A stretch of DNA of 64,000 nucleotides, taken from Macrosoma leucophasiata (taxonomy: Eukaryota > Arthropoda > Insecta > Lepidoptera > Hedylidae). The number at the start of each line of letters is the position of its first letter. Positions within the stretch are counted from its first letter, which is position 1. The notes under the pieces are model-generated. The model saw only the letters and a list, made by a program, of their open reading frames with translations. It had not been told where the DNA came from and did not search any database. The stretch lies in the NCBI GenBank assembly GCA_036365455.1, contig JAWQUS010000030.1, positions 18,434,001 to 18,498,000 of the forward strand, written 5' to 3'. Below are positions 52,233-63,384 of this stretch, piece by piece. The translations under genes were made by a program, and so were the position numbers.

Positions 52233-52799
52233 AATCGAACTTAAATCTACCATTACAGGTTTTGCCCAATGCGATAGACAAGCAATTACGAGATTACAGA
52301 CAAATAAAAAAAAACATTCACATAACCTACTTTACAAAATTAAAATAAAAGTGGAATGAAATTCATACATCTTAAAAAGTACAAATAATTTAAAAATCTG
52401 TCATCAATAATAATCTATCATAAATATTTTTTATTTATTTATTTAACTATGTATATCACATACAAGGCAACTTTTGTGAATTCACACACAGAACAAAAGA
52501 ATGTATCCGGCCTTTCAGCTACCTCATATAAGGTTTTTAGCGCCGTAGCACACCGCGGACACTCCAACAAAATTCTATACAAACGCTTAATTTGGTCTCT
52601 ATTACACAGACATCAATCAGTGACGTGTATTTATTAGGGGTCGCAATACCGAGCCATTAAGGCAATACCGGTATTTTCGGTATTCACTTTCGAAAAATCC
52701 CGGTATCCCGGTATTTTCGGTATTTTCGGGATTTGAATAGAGTTCCTAATATTTACTCCATTTTCTTACATATAAGTAAGAAGCGCAAGAATATTCTTA

Positions 52800-55700
52800 T
52801 ATTTATTACCCCTCCCACATTTACTGTGGACATGTGCAACATCAGGGGTTTACATATCAACCTTAGCGCCGTCCATCATCACCTTAAAACGGCTAAGTCA
52901 ACCCTACTCCTTCTGACGGAGAGACAAATATTCTCTCCTCTTGACACTTCGTACCTTACTTACTCTAGCTATACTCTGGAGAACACTTTCATACGCTGCG
53001 CCGGGGTATATCTGTACGTCCGAAAGGATGTCTGCTGTCGCCGTCTTGACCATTTTGAAGACAAGGACCTGTCGTTATTGTTAGCGCGCGTAGATTACGG
53101 TGATACCAACCGAATTTGCGCGTGCTTGTACAGATCCTACAGCGGAGACGAGGAGACAGCTTGTCCGAGCACATCCAACAGATGCTTGAACAGTTAGGCT
53201 CCCGAATCGCTGACTTCGCTAGAAGGACTGCATATGACTTTGCGCTGGCTAACGGACTCACACAAGTAGTATCCAGGTGTACCCAGATACCAGATGTCGA
53301 AGGCCACACCGCATTTTTGCTGGATCTTCTGCTGTCTTCACATCCTGCCAATTATCAGGTCGTGGTTGAAGCTCCTTTAGGATCCTCAGATCACTGCCTG
53401 GTACACACGAAAACTCCCTTGTCGGTTCGGGCGCCTCTGCAGCCCTCTTCCACCCGGCAAGTGTGGCATTACAGGTCAACAGATTGTGATGGACTGATGC
53501 AGTTTTTGTCGTCCTACCCATGGAGGCAGCTTTGTTTCTCATCGGAAGATCCAAGCACGTGCGCCGAAGCTGTAACCGACGTGATTCACCAGGGAATGGA
53601 ATGTTTCATCCCGCACTCTGTGGTATCCATTGGTGGACGGTATCAGCCCTGGTTAAGATAAGTCTTGTCCTGTGGCTTCTAGCCATAAGCAAGAGACTTA
53701 GAGAACCTGGACTATGGCTCACTCTTGCAAGAATCCCATTGCCTCCGACCTTAAGATGGTACTTAACGCTGCCTCCAGATCCGCGAAGCTACGGATAGCC
53801 AAAATAAAGTGCAAGCATGTCGGTAGAGTTGGCAAGAATCTAATGAGGCAGTTTGAGGCGTGCCTATTGGTCTCTTGTCAAAGCTACCGAAGATAGGAAT
53901 TCTATTGGTATATTTTTATTTTTAAAGAAAATGAAAGAAAAATTTGACTTCAGGCGAGGCTCGAACTCGCGACCTACTGGGAATCTAGTCCAGCCGCTCT
54001 TCCAATTGAGCTACTGAAGCCCTGCCCGATTTGTCGAATTTTTCCTTCACATCTATTGCATTGGTTTATGGTACCAGTAGCGCCATCTATTACCAACTAT
54101 GCTAGTTAGATGGCGCTACTGGTACCATAAACCAATGCAATAGATGTGAAGGAAAAATTCGACAAATCGGGCAGGGCTTCAGTAGCTCAATTGGAAGAGC
54201 GGCTGGACTAGATTCCCAGTAGGTCGCGAGTTCGAGCCTCGCCTGAAGTCAAATTTTTCTTTCATTTTCTTTAAAAATAAAAATATATTTCACAAGCATG
54301 TGTTAATGCGAAATAATATAAAACAATTCTATTGGTATCTTGTCAAAGCTACCGAAGAGAATTTCCGTCGGTCATCTTTCTCACCACTGCGGAAAATTGA
54401 TGATAGCCTAGCCCACACGGCATAAAAGAAAGCCGATCTCCTGGGCTATCTCTTTGCCTTTAACTCGACTCTTTATGACATGGGTCATCAAGCACACAGC
54501 ATGTTACACATCGTCTGCCATCCCGCGCTGTGAAAGCTCTTTGCCTGACGTCATCAATTCACTCAGGAGAACGTCAGGCGAGCGCTGTTTTCCCTTGACA
54601 TCAAAAAGTCGAGTGGAACCTACGATCTTGGAAAGGTACCGTCCGCGTGGAAGCCAGACCTCGTGCACTCGATACCCAAAAAGGGGATCGCAGTCACCCG
54701 GCCAAATACAGGCACATAACAATAACCTCCCTACTCTGCAAAGTCATGGCGCGTGTGATCACTATACAACTGATGCAGTATCTAGAGGATCATCAGCTGA
54801 TCAGTGACCGCCAGTATGGCTTTCTTCATGGCAGATCTGCTTGTGATCTTCTAGTATATCTGACGCACCGTGGGTCTCACACCTTGGACAAGAGGCATTG
54901 GCTGTAAGCCAGGATATTGCTAAGGCTTTTGAACGGGTCTGGCACAGGGCACTTCTCGCGAAACTTCCATCTTACTGTCTTCCCGAGGGGCTTTGCAACT
55001 GGACAACCAGCTTTCTGGCTGAGCGTTTTATACAGGTCTTAGTTGACGGTCAGCGCTCACACAGACTACCTATCAATACTGGTGTGCCGCTAGGCTCTGT
55101 GCCATCTCCAACGCTTTTTCGTCTGCACATCAATGAAATGTTGGAGCAGAACTCTAATTTTCATTGCTTTGCGGATGACAGCACGGGAGATGCACAGTAC
55201 ACTAGCCGTGCAAATGCCTCTCGGACACATATCGAGTAAAGCAGGATAAGACTTCTCTGGAGCGGGTCTCGGAATGGGGTCGACTCAATTTAGTGCAGTT
55301 CAACCCCACGAAGACACAAGTTTGCGTGTTCACTGCTAAAAAAAAACCCATTCATTGTAGCACCGCAGTTCCAGGGCACTCCGCTCGCCGTTGGTAAGAG
55401 TATTTCTATGCTGGGCGGTGACATATCGAACGAAGTGCAATTCGTGAGACACATTGAGTGTAAGACCAAGTTGGCATCCAAAAAGCTAGGGATGCTTATC
55501 AAAGCGAGGCAGTATTTCACATCGGGGCGGCTACCACAGCTTTATAAGGCCCAAGTGTGGCCTCATCTGGAATACTGCTCTCATTTGAGGGCAGGAAGCC
55601 CCCAAATGGCAGCTTGATCCACTTGACTCCCCACAAAAACACGCTGTTCGTATTATTAACGATCCAGGACTTACTGACTGGCTCGAACATCTGAGCCTGC

Positions 55701-55857
55701 GCAGGGACATTGGGAGTCTCTACTAAAGTGAGTGCTCTGCTGAACTATTCGACATGGTGCCATCGTCTCTTTTCCTACACCGCACTACCCGCTGAAGAGA
55801 GAAGTGCCACTCTTACCGGCTGGACGGACACCTGGCAGTGCTCAACGGTGAGGATTT
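52800..55857 (+). pseudogene. Jockey-like LINE, longer but decayed copy inside the hAT element
   Basis: Plus-strand pieces follow the protein order. Endonuclease N-terminus (VDMCNIRGLHINLSAVHHHL, LLTERQIF, about 52830-53140); endonuclease C-terminus with GSSDHCLV at about 53380; linker to about 53890; RT from about 54700 (ITSLLCKVMARVITIQLMQY), then DIAKAFERVWHRALLAKLPS, catalytic FADD at about 55171, and the C-terminal KTKLASKKLGMLIKARQYFT. Several stops and frameshifts. It stops at about 55857 without a 3' UTR or poly(A). It is interrupted at 53913-54325. Confidence 0.8.
53913..54325. mobile_element. Palindromic pair of tRNA-like repeats T8/T9 inside the LINE
   Basis: Two inverted copies (cloverleaves 54020-53947 minus and 54176-54249 plus) meet at ACTATGCTAGTTAGATGGCG. 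Both arms carry the same private changes (GAGGCTCGAAC/GTTCGAGCCTC, GTCGAATTTTTCC/GGAAAAATTCGAC, GGTACCAGTAG/CTACTGGTACC). The flanks repeat AATTCTATTGGTAT on each side. Confidence 0.85.
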
Positions 55858-55954
55858 AAGCCGCAGCACGCTATTCGCTCGCTCGCTAGGTTGGCTTAAC
55901 GCGGCTATCGCCGTACAAGGTCGGGAATTACGGGGGTAGATACTCTCTCGACTC

Positions 55955-56305
55955 GACTCTACTAGAGCACGTCAGATTAAGATATGGGAGATACCTTGAA
56001 CCTTGTTGGTTACCTCCACTAAATCTAAGGTTTGTATATAGAGCCGCACCCAAAGGGTAGCCATTAAAAAAATTCAAAATGTCACTACGATCTTGCTCAT
56101 CTTCCGAATTGTCTATCCAATCAAAGCTCCCATCCAAAATTCTGACGATTTCGATGCGGGGCAAGCTCGTGGCGGAAGCCCTAAGAGTTCGGCCCTTTAA
56201 GGGAATCTTAGATTTGGTGGATGTACTGAACAGAGTGCAAGGTATCTCCTTTATCTTAATCTTACACACTGGAGTAAATTGAAAAATCCCCTCTTGGGCT
56301 CGGCT
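55955..56305. mobile_element. Long-inverted-repeat element U3 inside the hAT element
   Basis: Left arm 'cgtcagattaagatatggga' and right arm 'tctcctttatcttaatctta' with 'aaaaatcccctcttgggctc' at the end. The interior preserves a minus-strand reading, LPRIEIVRILDGSFDWIDNS, FFNGYPLGAALYTNLRFSGG, also recognisable in U1 and U2, suggesting descent from a coding sequence of unknown identity. Confidence 0.6.
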
Positions 56306-56678
56306 ACTAATAGTACGTGCCCCGATGCAAAATCATTGTATCTCTCACGGAAGCTTGAATTGAATTGCGCGCAACTTTGTTTTGTTTTCATTAATGCTTA
56401 TTTTACTGAATACCGAAAATACCGAAAATTCCGGTTTTTAGTGAAATTAAAACCGGTATTTGAAAAAGCTAAATTTGGGCCGGTATCCCGGTATTTTCGG
56501 TATCCGGGATCCCGGTTTGCGACCCCTAGTATTTATACGTGCACCTGTGTGCGTAGCACGTAGAAAATACCAACCGTCGCCCGCCCCTAAGTGGGGGGGG
56601 GGAGGTTGGGTGAGGCGGGGAAATCGGGCGAGACGTCGAAGTGTCCATTCTATACGTAGTATAATTACATATTCTCTG

Positions 56679-57095
56679 GCGTAAGGGGAGCCTCTTTCCA
56701 CTTCTCTTTCTTTTATGCATCCTGCAGTGCGATCGTGAGCTGTGATCCCGCTTTTTATCCATCCGCTTTTATTTTACTACGAGTTTTATTTAAATCCATA
56801 ATTTAAATGCAGATGAGGAGGTTCGGGTATGTCGGCATAGCGCGAACGGTATTAGGGTAATTCTTGCATAAATTGCTACAAACATTTTCAACGGTCCGGT
56901 TTGATGTTATTTGAATCGTTTGTCAAACAGTACACATATGCGATAATGGTACTTTGGTCAAATTTTTCTTTCAGTTTTTTCTTTAATTACTAAAGTTTAC
57001 TCGCATGTGTTATTGCTAAAAATAAATAGTACAATTTAATATTTTTTAAACGAAGTTCCTCGGGGACAGCTATTTTTATTTCTATTTTTTTTAAG
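56679..57095. other. No recognised gene
   Basis: Unassigned AT-rich DNA; a fragment near 56958-57010 ('ttactcgcatgtgttattgc') resembles the tRNA-like repeat spacer. Confidence 0.35.
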
Positions 57096-57631
57096 TGCGT
57101 AGGAACCACGGCGTTACGTAATCTATCTGCTGCCAAATGATAGTGTTCAACGCTATAGTGTGCCGGTTAGATTTCACTGGTCGTAGAGCTCCAGTGACGG
57201 ATCTCGCGGGCGAAGGCACCGCATTACCTAATATACTTGCCGCTAGTGTTCAGCACTATTGTGTTCCGGTCAGGTGGTGGTGGTGGTGACGGCCCTGTAG
57301 TTTCCGGCACAGAGGCAAAACACCTTAGGCTTCAGGAGTGGTAACGCATCTGCATTTTGACCTAAGTCTGTGTGGGTGTCTATAGGCTGCAGTCATCACT
57401 TAATATCAATGTGAAATGCATGCTTGTTTGCCACTTCCATTACATAAAAAAAACATAGTAATGCATGGCCCCGTAATAAGTATCACTATACCATAACAAC
57501 TAAGGTTTCAGGGGTGGCAACGCATCTGCATTTTGACCTCTGGTCTTTGTGTGGGCTTTAGGCTGCAGGCATCACTTAACATCAATATAATTGCATGCTT
57601 ATTTGCCACTTACATTACATAAAAAAAACTG
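57096..57631 (+). repeat. SINE within SINE: old family A variant split by a young copy
   Basis: Outer variant 57096-57172 and 57455-57631 (CCCCGTAATAAGTATCAC type); inner standard copy 57173-57454 from TTCACTGGTCGTAGAGCTCC to its A tail. Confidence 0.78.
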
Positions 57632-57765
57632 TAAAATCGAATGCCCGTGTAAAAGAAGGTTTAATAATATTATAGTCGGCAATAGATTAAATAATTCCAT
57701 TAAGACCACGCCTGTATCTCCACTATTATCATTTATACAGGACCTAACTAGTTAAATTGTTCTTT

Positions 57766-58044
57766 TTTTATGTTATGGAAGTGGCAAACAAGCATGCAGT
57801 TCACAATGATGTTAAGTGATGACTGCAGCCTTTAGACACCCACACAAAGACCCAGGTCAAAATGCAGATGCGTTACCACTCCTGAGGCCTAAGGTGTTAT
57901 GCCTCTGTGCCGGAAATTATATGGCTGTCCATTACCACCTGACCGGAACACGATAGTGTTGAACACTAGCATTTAGCGGCAAGTATATTAGGTAATGCAG
58001 TGATGCCCAGAGCTCCGTCACTGGAGCTCTACCACCAGTAAAAA
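57766..58044 (-). repeat. Family A SINE, full length
   Basis: Complete minus-strand copy; small deletion in the GGCGTAGGCACCACC block. Confidence 0.8.
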
Positions 58045-58437
58045 TTTTATTCGATGAACGTTGTTATGGTAATAATGTTAAGTAAATAGGTACGCAAGTG
58101 AAATGCAATTTTAAAACTTCCAGTCACCTTCACCTACTAATATTAGATCCTAGCTAACAATGAGTTGCGGCGCGGCCTTTGTCTAGCAAGTCTAGGTCTC
58201 GGCTATACCTAGCTGCGATACGTACTCATTATTTGAAGCCAGCGTACCATGAATCGCGCTTGCATTGACGGCGATGCCAACCATTTATTTTGTTTATATT
58301 ATTTTGTATGCCTACGTTTTATTCAGTATAAATATTAAATCAATTTTGCATGAACGAACATTCACATTTTTGTGTGTAAAACAATGTAAATTTTAAAAGG
58401 AAGCAATTTTATTTTACGTATCTTCACGCCTTTAAAC
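58045..58437. other. No recognised feature
   Basis: Apparently low-copy within this window. No reading frame of interest. Confidence 0.35.
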
Positions 58438-58560
58438 CAGGAGTGGCAACGTATCTCCATTTTGACCTCTGGTTTTTATGTGGATATCTATAGGCTGCAG
58501 TCATCACTTGACATCTATGTTAACTGAAAGCTTGTTTGCCACCTTCGTTAGATAAATAAT
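58438..58560 (+). repeat. Family A SINE, 3' fragment
   Basis: 'aggagtggcaacgtatctcc' to TTCGTTAGATAAATAA. Confidence 0.65.
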
Positions 58561-58591
58561 CTATATTTAGATACGTAAAATCATAATTTTA

Positions 58592-58884
58592 GTGGTGGTA
58601 GAGTGCCACAGTTCCAGTGTAGGAGCTCGAGGGCGTAGGCACCACCGCATTACCTAATCTATTTTCCGCCAAATGGTAGTGTTCAGGACTATCGTGTTCC
58701 AGTTACATGGTAATATACGAGTATGACCCCGTAATAACTATCACACACACATAACAACTAAGGTCTTAGGGGTGGCAACACGTCATTTTGACCTCTGGTC
58801 TTTGTGCGGGTATCTATAGTTTTTAGTCACCACTTGTCATCAATGTGAACTGCAACTTATTAGCCACCTTCATTGCATAAAACA
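58592..58884 (+). repeat. Family A variant SINE, diverged full-length copy
   Basis: Head AGTGGTGGTAGAGTGCC, CCGTAATAACTATCAC variant block and A-rich tail. Confidence 0.72.
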
Positions 58885-59188
58885 AAATTGATGAACAAAT
58901 ACAACATGTACAATAACTGCAAGTTGAAATGTCACCAAGATAAGTTTGAAGATACAATACCGGCATTACCCAGTAACAACTAACTGTATACGAACTTAAT
59001 CTAAGTTAGAAACATCCAACTGAGGCAACTAAGCTATGATTGTTCCATTTAAACAAAGCCCTTTCATATCCGATCACATTTTAGTATGTTGGATTAAAGG
59101 ATCAAGACTTCGGGTTTCTCTGAGGCTAAAACTCCTTTTGTAATGCGATGTATTTATTTATTATTCATCTTAATCAATTGTTTAGACT
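58885..59188. other. No recognised feature
   Basis: AT-rich spacer. Confidence 0.3.
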
Positions 59189-59467
59189 TTTTTGTGTAGT
59201 GAAAGTGGCAAACAAGCATGCAGTTCTCATTGATGTTAAGTGATGACTGCAGCCTATAGACACCTATACAAAGACCTGAGGTCTAAATGCAGATGCCTTA
59301 CCACTCCTGAGGCTTAAGGTGTTATGCCTCTGTGCCGGAAATTACAGAACCGTATTACCACCTGACCGGAACACGATAGTGCTTGACCACTATCATTTAC
59401 CGCCAAGTATATTAGGTAATGCGGTGGTGCCTACGCCCGCGAGCTACTTCACTGGAGCTCTACCAAA
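59189..59467 (-). repeat. Family A SINE, full length
   Basis: Complete minus-strand copy, tail at about 59189; the head has one altered block (TTTTGGTAGAGC). Confidence 0.78.
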
Positions 59468-59539
59468 AGTTTTATCACGCGACGCTGCTGCCCAACCTCC
59501 ATTTATGTCCAGTCGCTTATTGAAATGGTTTTGACTACT

Positions 59540-59640
59540 TTTGAGCGTCATTGTTCGGTTGATTGACTACAGCAGCGGAAGAATCGTATGGAGGGGACTC
59601 CATTAGTGGTGGTAGAGCCGTCATGTCCCGACACCAGATT
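59540..59640 (-). repeat. LINE 3' tail fragment
   Basis: Inverse of the 'cagtcaaccgaacaat' and 'tcttcc' segments found at 46750-46800 and 43870-43900. Confidence 0.5.
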
Positions 59641-60347
59641 ACGATACTTATATGTGTAAGGTATTTTTTAAGAGTCAAAATCGAATGAAAGTTGTAAAGA
59701 GAACGACAAAACAGAGATAACCACGTATCAGACGATCCGATCACAAGAAATGACCCTGTCTGTGGGGAACCCAAGAAACGTCCTAGCTTCTGAACTTCTA
59801 GTACTACACGCAATTCCTATCCATCTAACTTGTCCCTATAACTCAGAAAATAAAGTTCATGTTCCTATAATCGACCGTACATTAATGTTTGTATACAGCC
59901 GAAGAATATACAACAACTTATCATAGGCGGCGTCCGCAATAAATCGGATTTTGTCAGCAGCACCATCTGTCGCTAAGTCTTTGTTTTGTGATATTTGTTT
60001 ATAGCGCAATAAATTACGGTATCTGACTTGTCTTTTGAAGCCTGCGTTGGATGTAAAATCATAACTACTATTTAAGATTTCTTAGGTCGTCCCCTCCCGG
60101 CGCTGTGATGCTTGCATCTATACTGGATAGACTGACTAAGGTCATCAAAGGCACGGGGCTGCATTTGGAGGCCCCTAGGCCTCTGTCCAGTAGGGGTTAC
60201 AAACATTGACACCAAAAAAGTCTACCCTCTCTGTTTCCGCGTTGTCCATTTCGTAACATTATGTATGACAAAAATGCTCGGGCCCTTCTGGTTCAGTCGA
60301 CAGTCAACCTGCGGACTGTCCCTGCCGCTCTCTTCTCTTAATCCGAC
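59641..60347. other. No recognised feature
   Basis: About 700 bp with no repeat match or exon-like pattern that I can support. Confidence 0.35.
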
Positions 60348-60815
60348 ACTGTCTCTCATCATTTCAGCCAAAAGACGTTCACCGCTGGGAAAAGGCCTAC
60401 CCCAAAGATTGCCACAACGAACGGTCCTGGGCCGCCCTCATCCAGCGATTGCCCACGACCTTCACCAGGTTGTCGGTTCACCTCGTGGCCTGGCTACGCT
60501 TCGTCTTCCGGTACAAGGTCGCCACTCTAGAAATCTTCTGCCCCAACGGCTGTCAGTTCTGTGAGCTATGTGCCCTGCCCACTGCCACTTGAGTTTCGCT
60601 ATTCGGTGGGCTATGTCGGTTACTTGGGTTCTCATGCGGATCTCTTCATTTATGATTCGATGTCGCAGAGAAACTCCGAGCATCCTCCATTGCTCTCTGA
60701 GTGACCTTGAGCCTTCTGATGATGACATATGGAACCGAAACGTGGTCGCTCACCATGGGCCTCATACCCACGGTGAGCGACCACGTTTCGGTTCCGTATG
60801 TCATCACTAACCTGC
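60348..60815 (-). pseudogene. RTE LINE 3'-end fragment with an internal inverted duplication
   Basis: Minus strand reads VMTYGTETWSLTVG, then RRLKVTQRAMEDA, HRIAKLKWQWAGHIAHRTDS and the 3' tail. Between TWSLT and RRLKV about 40 bp of the same sequence recurs inverted (60724-60807), forming a long hairpin. Several frame changes. Confidence 0.78.
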
Positions 60816-61134
60816 CACTGTCTCTATCATAGTAAAATTGAAGACAGCTCAGTAGAACCACTATAAATTCAAATTCTCGATGAAAAGGTAACTTTAAATT
60901 ACGAAACGATCCTTTGGAGTAGAAATATCTTGGAATGTAAATGAGCAAAGAATACAAGGTATGGGTGGGGTCGATTTACGCGGGGTCAAATGTATTCCAG
61001 TCAGCGCTACGCCCATTGTCGTTCAGGAGTAAATGTCAACGAGGTCTTGGGGTAAATTGGACAAATTCTTTGAGTTTACTCTTGTTCGTCATTTTTGTGT
61101 TATTTTTTAAACACATAGATTTTTTAGTATTTAT
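60816..61134. other. No recognised gene
   Basis: Unique-looking sequence beside the 5' truncation point of the RTE fragment. A minus-strand open stretch (60957-60820) ends at a possible GTTAGT donor but matches nothing known to me. Confidence 0.35.
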
Positions 61135-61425
61135 TTTAAAGAAAAATGGAAAGAAAAATTTGACTTCAGGCGAGACTTGAACTCGCGGCCACTGGGAATC
61201 TAGTCCAGCCGCTCTTCCAACTGAGCTACCGAAGTCCTGCCCGACTTGTCAAATCTTTCCTTCACATTTATTGCATTGCCTTATGGTGGCAGCAGCGCCA
61301 TCTAATGCCAAACTAGTTAGGCAACCGATCTATTAAACTTTGCAGTTTATTGAATATCGTAAAGAAGTCGCTTTTACCCTTAATAATTGTTTTATATTGT
61401 TTCGCATTAACACATGCTTGTGATT
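61135..61425 (-). repeat. tRNA-like repeat T10, diverged
   Basis: Cloverleaf 61235-61163 on the minus strand, with the standard leader and the 'ttcgcattaacacatgcttg' spacer. More mutations than the other copies. Confidence 0.72.
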
Positions 61426-61467
61426 TTTAGTACTGAATCTATCGAATGGATTTTATCTCACATGTAA

Positions 61468-61893
61468 GCTCTATTCAGACCTGCGCGTTATTCGCTACCG
61501 ACGTGGGGAGAGGAATTACGGAGCGGGTTTCGCTCGGGTATTTTGTATAATAATATAGTTCCGCGACTAGAGCGGAACATAGTCGGTACAGCGGTGCTGT
61601 AGGGGTAAGCGATATTGTTTCGCTTGTTCGATGAAATAAGTTACACCTGTTCTACGAAACGAGTTCCGCTAGACTATAGTAAAATAAGAATAGTAAGTAG
61701 TTGAAATAAAATGAGTAAAATAAAATAAAAATAGTAGTTAAAATAAATCCAAGAAGTTTCGCTAGCGAAGCGGAATGTTTCGCTACCGGTTGCGAAACTT
61801 TCCCCTTAGGAAACAGTAATATTGCCATGTCCCCACCCGATTTTGCTACTGTAGGCGGTAGCAAATAACGTGCAGGTCTGAATAGGACTTTAT
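61468..61893. mobile_element. MITE with CTATTCAGACCTGCRCGTTA ends
   Basis: Left CTATTCAGACCTGCGCGTTA and right, inverted, CTATTCAGACCTGCACGTTA; about 420 bp, no coding region. Inner TTTCGCT repeats and a T-rich tract. Confidence 0.72.
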
Positions 61894-62289
61894 TTTTTTA
61901 GATTTGCACCAATGGCAAAATTCAATCTCATTATCTACATTTCTACATATGAGCTTTAATTTGTTTTATTTGTAAGTGATGTATTGATTGCTTATTTGAA
62001 CGAAAATGCAATGAATAGGTCATCATCGGCTCATATGTGACTACCCTCACCTCGGCATGAATATTTCATTGCACCGCACAATACAGCTCGTTTGCTGGGT
62101 TTTCCGAACAATTACCCTCTGCTACCCGGAATCGAATGTTCAAATGTTTATTCACAATTTGTAGGTAAGTACATAATTTTCTTATGTTTGTTTATTCAAA
62201 AGAAAACACACAAAATAGGAGATGTGTTTTTTTTACCCGGGATACAACATTCAAATGTTTCAAGATTATTTTTTTTTTTAAAACACCTA
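61894..62289. other. No recognised gene
   Basis: AT-rich spacer containing two similar segments ('ggaatcgaatgttcaaatgttt' at about 62130 and 'gggatacaacattcaaatgttt' at about 62240). Confidence 0.35.
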
Positions 62290-62826
62290 ATATGTTGGTG
62301 ATTACAGAAGTCCAGGAAGACCAAGACTGATCTACCTTGACTATAAAGGACGAGTACTGTCTGACGGTGAAGTCAAGAGCATAGAGCAACACCGGAGGGG
62401 AGTAGCCATATGCAGGCTTTCTCCTCTGTCAAAGAACAAGCCCAAATGGGCCTATACCTGTCGCCTAGATGTTTAAATGTATGCGTGATATTGTTTCCGT
62501 ATTTTGTTAAAGTTATAGCAAGTTAAGCAACGTGTGAGTTTCGTAGTAATACACGATTTTTGTAGTGTGCGTGTGTGTCTCACGCATTTCCCCCCGCAAA
62601 AAATGACAGACTGTTTTGTATCGGTAATAAACGCTATGGCTACTCCCCTCCAGTCCACCGCGACAGGTGGCCCGTGTTGCTCTATGGGTCAAAAATCTTA
62701 GGAATTTGCGTGCTTGTATGAAGAGAATGATGAATGTAGAAGAAGCACGGTAGGTGTGCCAGGACCGATATTTGGCGCTCCACACTCTCTGTCTACCCCG
62801 TTACTAAGTGAGACACCCGTAACTTA
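62290..62826 (+). pseudogene. LINE RT C-terminal tail split by a MITE
   Basis: 62290-62379 and 62687-62826 match 40764-41180 (GRPRLIYLDYKGRVLSDGEV then a shifted KRMMNVEEAR). The CATAGAGC MITE K6 lies between. Confidence 0.7.
62380..62686. mobile_element. CATAGAGC MITE copy K6, complete
   Basis: CATAGAGCAACACCGGAGGG to CCCGTGTTGCTCTATG, about 307 bp. Flanks GTCAAGAG and GGTCAAAA suggest a short target duplication, now diverged. Confidence 0.8.
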
Positions 62827-62905
62827 ACACCCACGACAGTGTTGTGCGTTGTTCGAGGAGGTAATGCCATAATCGCCACGCCTCTCAGGCAGATTGGCGA
62901 TATCT

Positions 62906-62977
62906 GTGGGTGCAGTCATCACTTAACATCAATGTGAACTGCATGCTTGTTTGCCACTTTCATAACATAAAAAAAAT
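62906..62977 (+). repeat. Family A SINE, 3' fragment
   Basis: TGCAGTCATCACTTAACATC to an A tail. Confidence 0.65.
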
Positions 62978-62984
62978 GAAAGAA

Positions 62985-63325
62985 TTCTTCTCCAGTAGAA
63001 GAAAATTCCTCTAGTGGGCGGTGGGGTCGTCACGTCCCGATGCCAGATCACCTTCTCTTTTTGAATTTTCTTCCACTGGAGAAGATTTCTTTCATTAGTG
63101 TGTCATCATTCTTTCATTAATCAACTGAACAATGGCTGTCAAATCATTCCAATGGGAAGGTAGTATATGCAATAACACAAAAAAGGCAGCAAAGTCCTGC
63201 GATAAAACTTCCATCACTGCGATCATCAATCCCCATGCCAAGCGTGGCGATTATGGCTTATCCCCATTATGGGAAGGTTTTGGACCAGTAGTAGATATTT
63301 TTCGGCAGATATATGATGATAGGCT
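62985..63325 (+). repeat. LINE 3' tail fragment
   Basis: Contains 'ctgcgataaaacttccatca', 'gcgatcatcaatccccatgc' and ends 'agatatatgatgatagg', like 43822-44058 but longer and rearranged at its start. Confidence 0.6.
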
Positions 63326-63384
63326 AACCGGAACAATAAAGCGCTAAATACTTCCATTTAGTGGCAAGTGGATAAAGTGAATGT

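Larger units (their letters stand above)
52635..56528. mobile_element. hAT-superfamily element, 3894 bp, carrying a LINE
   Basis: Perfect 12-bp inverted ends TAGGGGTCGCAA and TTGCGACCCCTA, 8-bp target duplication GTATTTAT (52627-52634 and 56529-56536), and subterminal CCCGGTATTTTCGG repeats at both ends. These are hAT hallmarks. No hAT transposase is present; the interior is a decayed jockey-like LINE and a long-inverted-repeat element. Confidence 0.85.
52549..56678 (+). repeat. CACACCGCGG repeat R3 split by a 3.9-kb hAT element
   Basis: Left part 52549-52634 ends '...gacgtGTATTTAT', right part 56529-56678 begins 'GTATTTATacgtgcacc'. R2 at 43496-43701 shows the uninterrupted order 'gacgtgtatttacacgtgcac'. 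Confidence 0.82.

Noticed and set aside
60820..60957. Exon-like minus-strand reading with a GTTAGT donor
   Set aside because: The donor-like site coincides with the RTE 5' truncation junction, and the peptide does not resemble the DUF1091-like exons.
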